Part shown: in pieces, positions 50,076-52,278 of the stretch | Numbering within the stretch: the first letter of the stretch is position 1 | How the letters are laid out: each line of letters starts with the position of its first letter | DNA from: Candidatus Poribacteria bacterium | GTDB lineage: Bacteria; Poribacteria; WGA-4E; WGA-3G | Direction of reading: 5' to 3' | Assembly: GCA_026706025.1 (NCBI GenBank) | Contig: JAPOZO010000065.1 | Coordinates: forward strand, 1 to 52,278 | DNA length: 52,278 nt | Translations under genes and position numbers: made by a program | The notes under the pieces: model-generated | Databases searched by the model: none | What the model was told of the DNA's origin: nothing | What the model saw: the letters and a program-made list of their open reading frames with translations, nothing else

Positions 50076-51059
50076 ATGAATGTGAAACGCATACGACCTT
50101 ATGTAATATTAGGGTTGGCATTATTACTAAGTAGTGGGTGGGCGGAAACTGAGTGGGATGTCCTTTCTTTTAATTCTGAAAAAGGTGGAGACAGTCCTAT
50201 CATTCTCATGAATACCGACGGAGAGATACTCCAAAAATTGGCAACCGATCCGGGAAAGCCATCCCAATTCACTTGGTCTCCCAGTGGGCATTCGATTGCC
50301 TATGAGTCTTGGCACGGTGGGAACCTTGATATTTATGTAATGGATGTCGGAACAGATGAACACCGTCAGTTGACTTTTGACGGTAACAAGGATCGGTTCC
50401 CTGCATGGTCTCCGAACGGGAGATGGATCGCCTTCGTCTCGGAGCGTACGGGGAGCGCGAACATCTATAGAATGGATACGAATGGAGAAAATATGAAGCA
50501 ACTCACCAAGCAAGAAGGTTGCCGCCGTCCCGCTTGGTCTCCAGACAGTCAGTGGATTGCCTTTAGTTCAGAACACACTCTTTACGTGATGGGTGCTGGC
50601 GGTAGACAGTTGAGAGAACTCGCATGGGCTACGCGCTTCACCAATTGTTCATGGTCACCCGATGGCAAGCAAATCGCTTTTAGGTCAAATGCTGCGAATG
50701 GGAGTAGCGAAGTTTTCAGCATTGACGTAAATGGAAAGAACCGCCGCCAACTGACGCAATCGAACCGAGGAGAAGACATCTCCGACCCTATGTGGTCGCC
50801 GAGTGGAAAATGGATCGCCTATATCCTGGGGCGGATCCCAGCAGGCGGGGCACCGGTAGATCAAATTAGGGCTGACGGGGTTATCAGTGTTATTGATACG
50901 ATAGACGGTGCGGATAGCAAACCGATTGAGGCAACAAGAGGATTGCCCAAACAGTCTCTTCAGTGGGTGCCAAAACAGTTGCTCTCTGTATCGCCAAGTG
51001 TAGAGAAGCAGACAACGTTATGGGGAGTGCTCAAGCAGGCAGAGCATACTTCCAAGTAG
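50076..51059 (+). CDS. TolB-like beta-propeller protein, array member 4
   Basis: The 327-residue product has AGGAGG before ATG 50076. Signal peptide, then WDVLSFNSEKGGDSPIILMN, FTWSPSGHSIAYESWHGG, PAWSPNGRWIAFVSERTG and CSWSPDGKQIAFRSNA. Very close to member 5, with which it shares GDSPxILMNTxG and LTTDPGKPS-type stretches. Ends LSVSPSVEKQTTLWGVLKQA. Confidence 0.82.
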   Translation: MNVKRIRPYVILGLALLLSSGWAETEWDVLSFNSEKGGDSPIILMNTDGEILQKLATDPGKPSQFTWSPSGHSIAYESWHGGNLDIYVMDVGTDEHRQLTFDGNKDRFPAWSPNGRWIAFVSERTGSANIYRMDTNGENMKQLTKQEGCRRPAWSPDSQWIAFSSEHTLYVMGAGGRQLRELAWATRFTNCSWSPDGKQIAFRSNAANGSSEVFSIDVNGKNRRQLTQSNRGEDISDPMWSPSGKWIAYILGRIPAGGAPVDQIRADGVISVIDTIDGADSKPIEATRGLPKQSLQWVPKQLLSVSPSVEKQTTLWGVLKQAEHTSK

Positions 51060-51083
51060 CTGCCGCGTTATAGGAGGGATTTG

Positions 51084-52082
51084 ATGAATATGAAACGCTT
51101 GCGATCTTATGTAGTATTAGGGATGGTGTTATTGCTAAGTAATGGTTTGTTCGTCCACAGCGGCTGGGCAGCTGAGTGGGACATCCTCTCTTTTGTTTCC
51201 GAAAAAGGTGGAGACAGTCCTGTCATTCTCATGAATACCCAAGGCGCGATACTTGAAAGGTTGACAACCGATCCGGGAAAGCCATCTAACTTCGCCTGGT
51301 CTCCCAATGGACGTTCGATTGCTTATGATTCCTGGCAAGGTGGAAACTATGATATTTACGTGATGGATGTGGCAGCAAATACACACCGCCAGTTGACTTT
51401 TGATGGTAACAAGGACTTGGGCCCTGCGTGGGCTCCAAATGGGAAATGGATCGCTTTCGTCTCGGACCGTGCTGGGGACAGGACTATCTACAGAATGGAT
51501 GTCAATGGAGAGAATGTGAAGCAACTCATAAACAAGAAAGATTGCCGCAAACCCGCTTGGTCTCCAGACAGCCAATGGATTGCCTTTGCTGCAGAACACA
51601 CTCTTTTTGTGATGGATGCTGGCGGTAGAAGGTTGCGGGAACTCACATGGGCTACACGTTTCTCTGAGTGTTCATGGTCACCTGATGGCAAACAGATTGC
51701 TTTTATCTCATCTGCTGCGAATGGGGGCACGGAAGTTTTTAGCATTGATATAAACGGAAAAAACCGGCACCAACTCACGTGGTCGGACCAACCGGTACTC
51801 ATTTGGGACCCTGTGTGGTCGCCGAGTGGGAAATGGATCGCCTATATCGTGGGTCCGATCCCATTCGAAGGTGCATGGGCAAATCAGATTATGACTAATG
51901 GGGTCGTCAGTGTTGTCAATACGACAGACGGTGCGGGTGGGAAACCGATTGAGGCAACAAGAGGATTACCAAAAAAGTCTCTTCAGTGGGTGCCAAAACA
52001 GTTGCTCTCTGTATCCGCAAGTGCAGAGAAGCAGATAACGTTATGGAGTAGACTCAAGCAATCCGAAAATACTGTCAAGTAG
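51084..52082 (+). CDS. TolB-like beta-propeller protein, array member 5
   Basis: ATG 51084 is preferred to TTG 51081 because of its spacing to AGGAGG (51072-51077). The 332-residue product has a signal peptide (ending HSGWA), blades FAWSPNGRSIAYDSWQGG, PAWAPNGKWIAFVSDRAG and PAWSPDSQWIAFAAEH, and the tail LSVSASAEKQITLWSRLKQS, in which the Gly of the WGxLK motif is Ser, the only such change in the window. Confidence 0.82.
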   Translation: MNMKRLRSYVVLGMVLLLSNGLFVHSGWAAEWDILSFVSEKGGDSPVILMNTQGAILERLTTDPGKPSNFAWSPNGRSIAYDSWQGGNYDIYVMDVAANTHRQLTFDGNKDLGPAWAPNGKWIAFVSDRAGDRTIYRMDVNGENVKQLINKKDCRKPAWSPDSQWIAFAAEHTLFVMDAGGRRLRELTWATRFSECSWSPDGKQIAFISSAANGGTEVFSIDINGKNRHQLTWSDQPVLIWDPVWSPSGKWIAYIVGPIPFEGAWANQIMTNGVVSVVNTTDGAGGKPIEATRGLPKKSLQWVPKQLLSVSASAEKQITLWSRLKQSENTVK

Positions 52083-52105
52083 GTACTGCATTATAGGAGG
52101 AATTT

Positions 52106-52278
52106 ATGCGTATGAAACGCACGCGAACTTATGTGATATTAGGAATGGTGTTATTGCTAAGTATCAGTCTGTTCGTCCACGGTGGCTGGGCAGATGAGGC
52201 GGACACCCTCTCTTTTATTTCCAAAAAAGGTGGAGACAGTCCTGTCATTCTCATGAATACCCAAGGCGCGATACTTGA
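52106..52278 (+). CDS. TolB-like beta-propeller protein, array member 6 counting from 46832 minus element D; 3' end cut by window
   Basis: ATG 52106 follows AGGAGG (52095-52100). The visible 57 residues give a signal peptide (MVLLLSISLFVHGGWA) and the same first blade as members 4 and 5 (ISKKGGDSPVILMNTQGA). It is the sixth gene of the tandem series and shows that the array continues past the window. Confidence 0.8.
   Translation, partial: MRMKRTRTYVILGMVLLLSISLFVHGGWADEADTLSFISKKGGDSPVILMNTQGAIL

Overview
The window looks like a chromosome segment of a Gram-negative, uncultured lineage close to Candidatus Poribacteria. This is inferred from three things: secreted proteins with N-terminal signal peptides or lipoboxes, very large WD40, TPR and beta-helix proteins ending in a FlgD-like C-terminal domain (core NYPNPFNPETWIPY) or in dockerin repeats, and a Pup-proteasome locus outside Actinobacteria. 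No rRNA, tRNA or phylogenetic marker settles the taxonomy. Every confident gene is on the + strand.

Layout. (1) 1-663 is the tail of a secreted LamG-like protein. (2) 719-7996 is a complete pupylation/proteasome locus: sigma70-type promoter, ARC/Mpa ATPase, Dop, Pup (ending GGQ), proteasome beta and alpha subunits, and the Pup ligase PafA. (3) 8164-14026 carries metabolic and accessory genes: pyruvate phosphate dikinase, a Uma2-type nuclease, a cupin, a toxin/antitoxin pair and a Gfo/Idh/MocA oxidoreductase closed by a strong terminator. (4) 14100-15187 is a gene-poor stretch with two abutting MITE-like elements and an orphan promoter. (5) 15188-30480 encodes large secreted proteins: a matrixin-type protease with TPRs, a frameshifted WD40 protein, a 1375-residue WD40/metalloprotease/DUF1349-like fusion, a beta-helix/YWTD protein, two related lipoproteins, and a thioredoxin-like lipoprotein whose first CxxC cysteine is a UGA codon. 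(6) 30599-32904 holds RtcB and an internally duplicated lipoprotein. (7) 33085-33239 has a near-consensus sigma54 promoter followed by a structured, terminator-closed segment, probably a small RNA. (8) 33672-37617 is a TolB-like propeller gene overlapping a gene for an ECF sigma factor fused through a membrane segment to an Asp-box propeller. (9) 37751-43319 has three dockerin-bearing glycosidase-like proteins. (10) 43363-46452 has four tandem LamG-like paralogues. (11) 46832 to the right edge is a tandem array of five TolB-like propellers, the last cut by the edge.

The clearest pathway is protein turnover. Dop deamidates Pup from Gln to Glu, PafA ligates it to lysines, ARC unfolds the tagged protein and PrcAB degrades it. 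Much of the rest is an export-oriented surface proteome with three C-terminal signatures: FlgD-like domain, dockerin pair, and a short motif ending TTxWGxLK shared by LamG-like and TolB-like proteins. The last may be an undescribed sorting or anchoring tag.

Intergenic DNA is rich in repeats. At least ten spacers hold a palindromic element built from degenerate CAGTTAT heptads. Several MITE-like elements are also present, two of which can be compared with an empty site in paralogous spacers of this same window. The best candidates for new biology are the UGA-containing thioredoxin with hairpins just downstream, the sigma54-driven RNA, the membrane-tethered ECF sigma factor, and the WGxLK tail motif.
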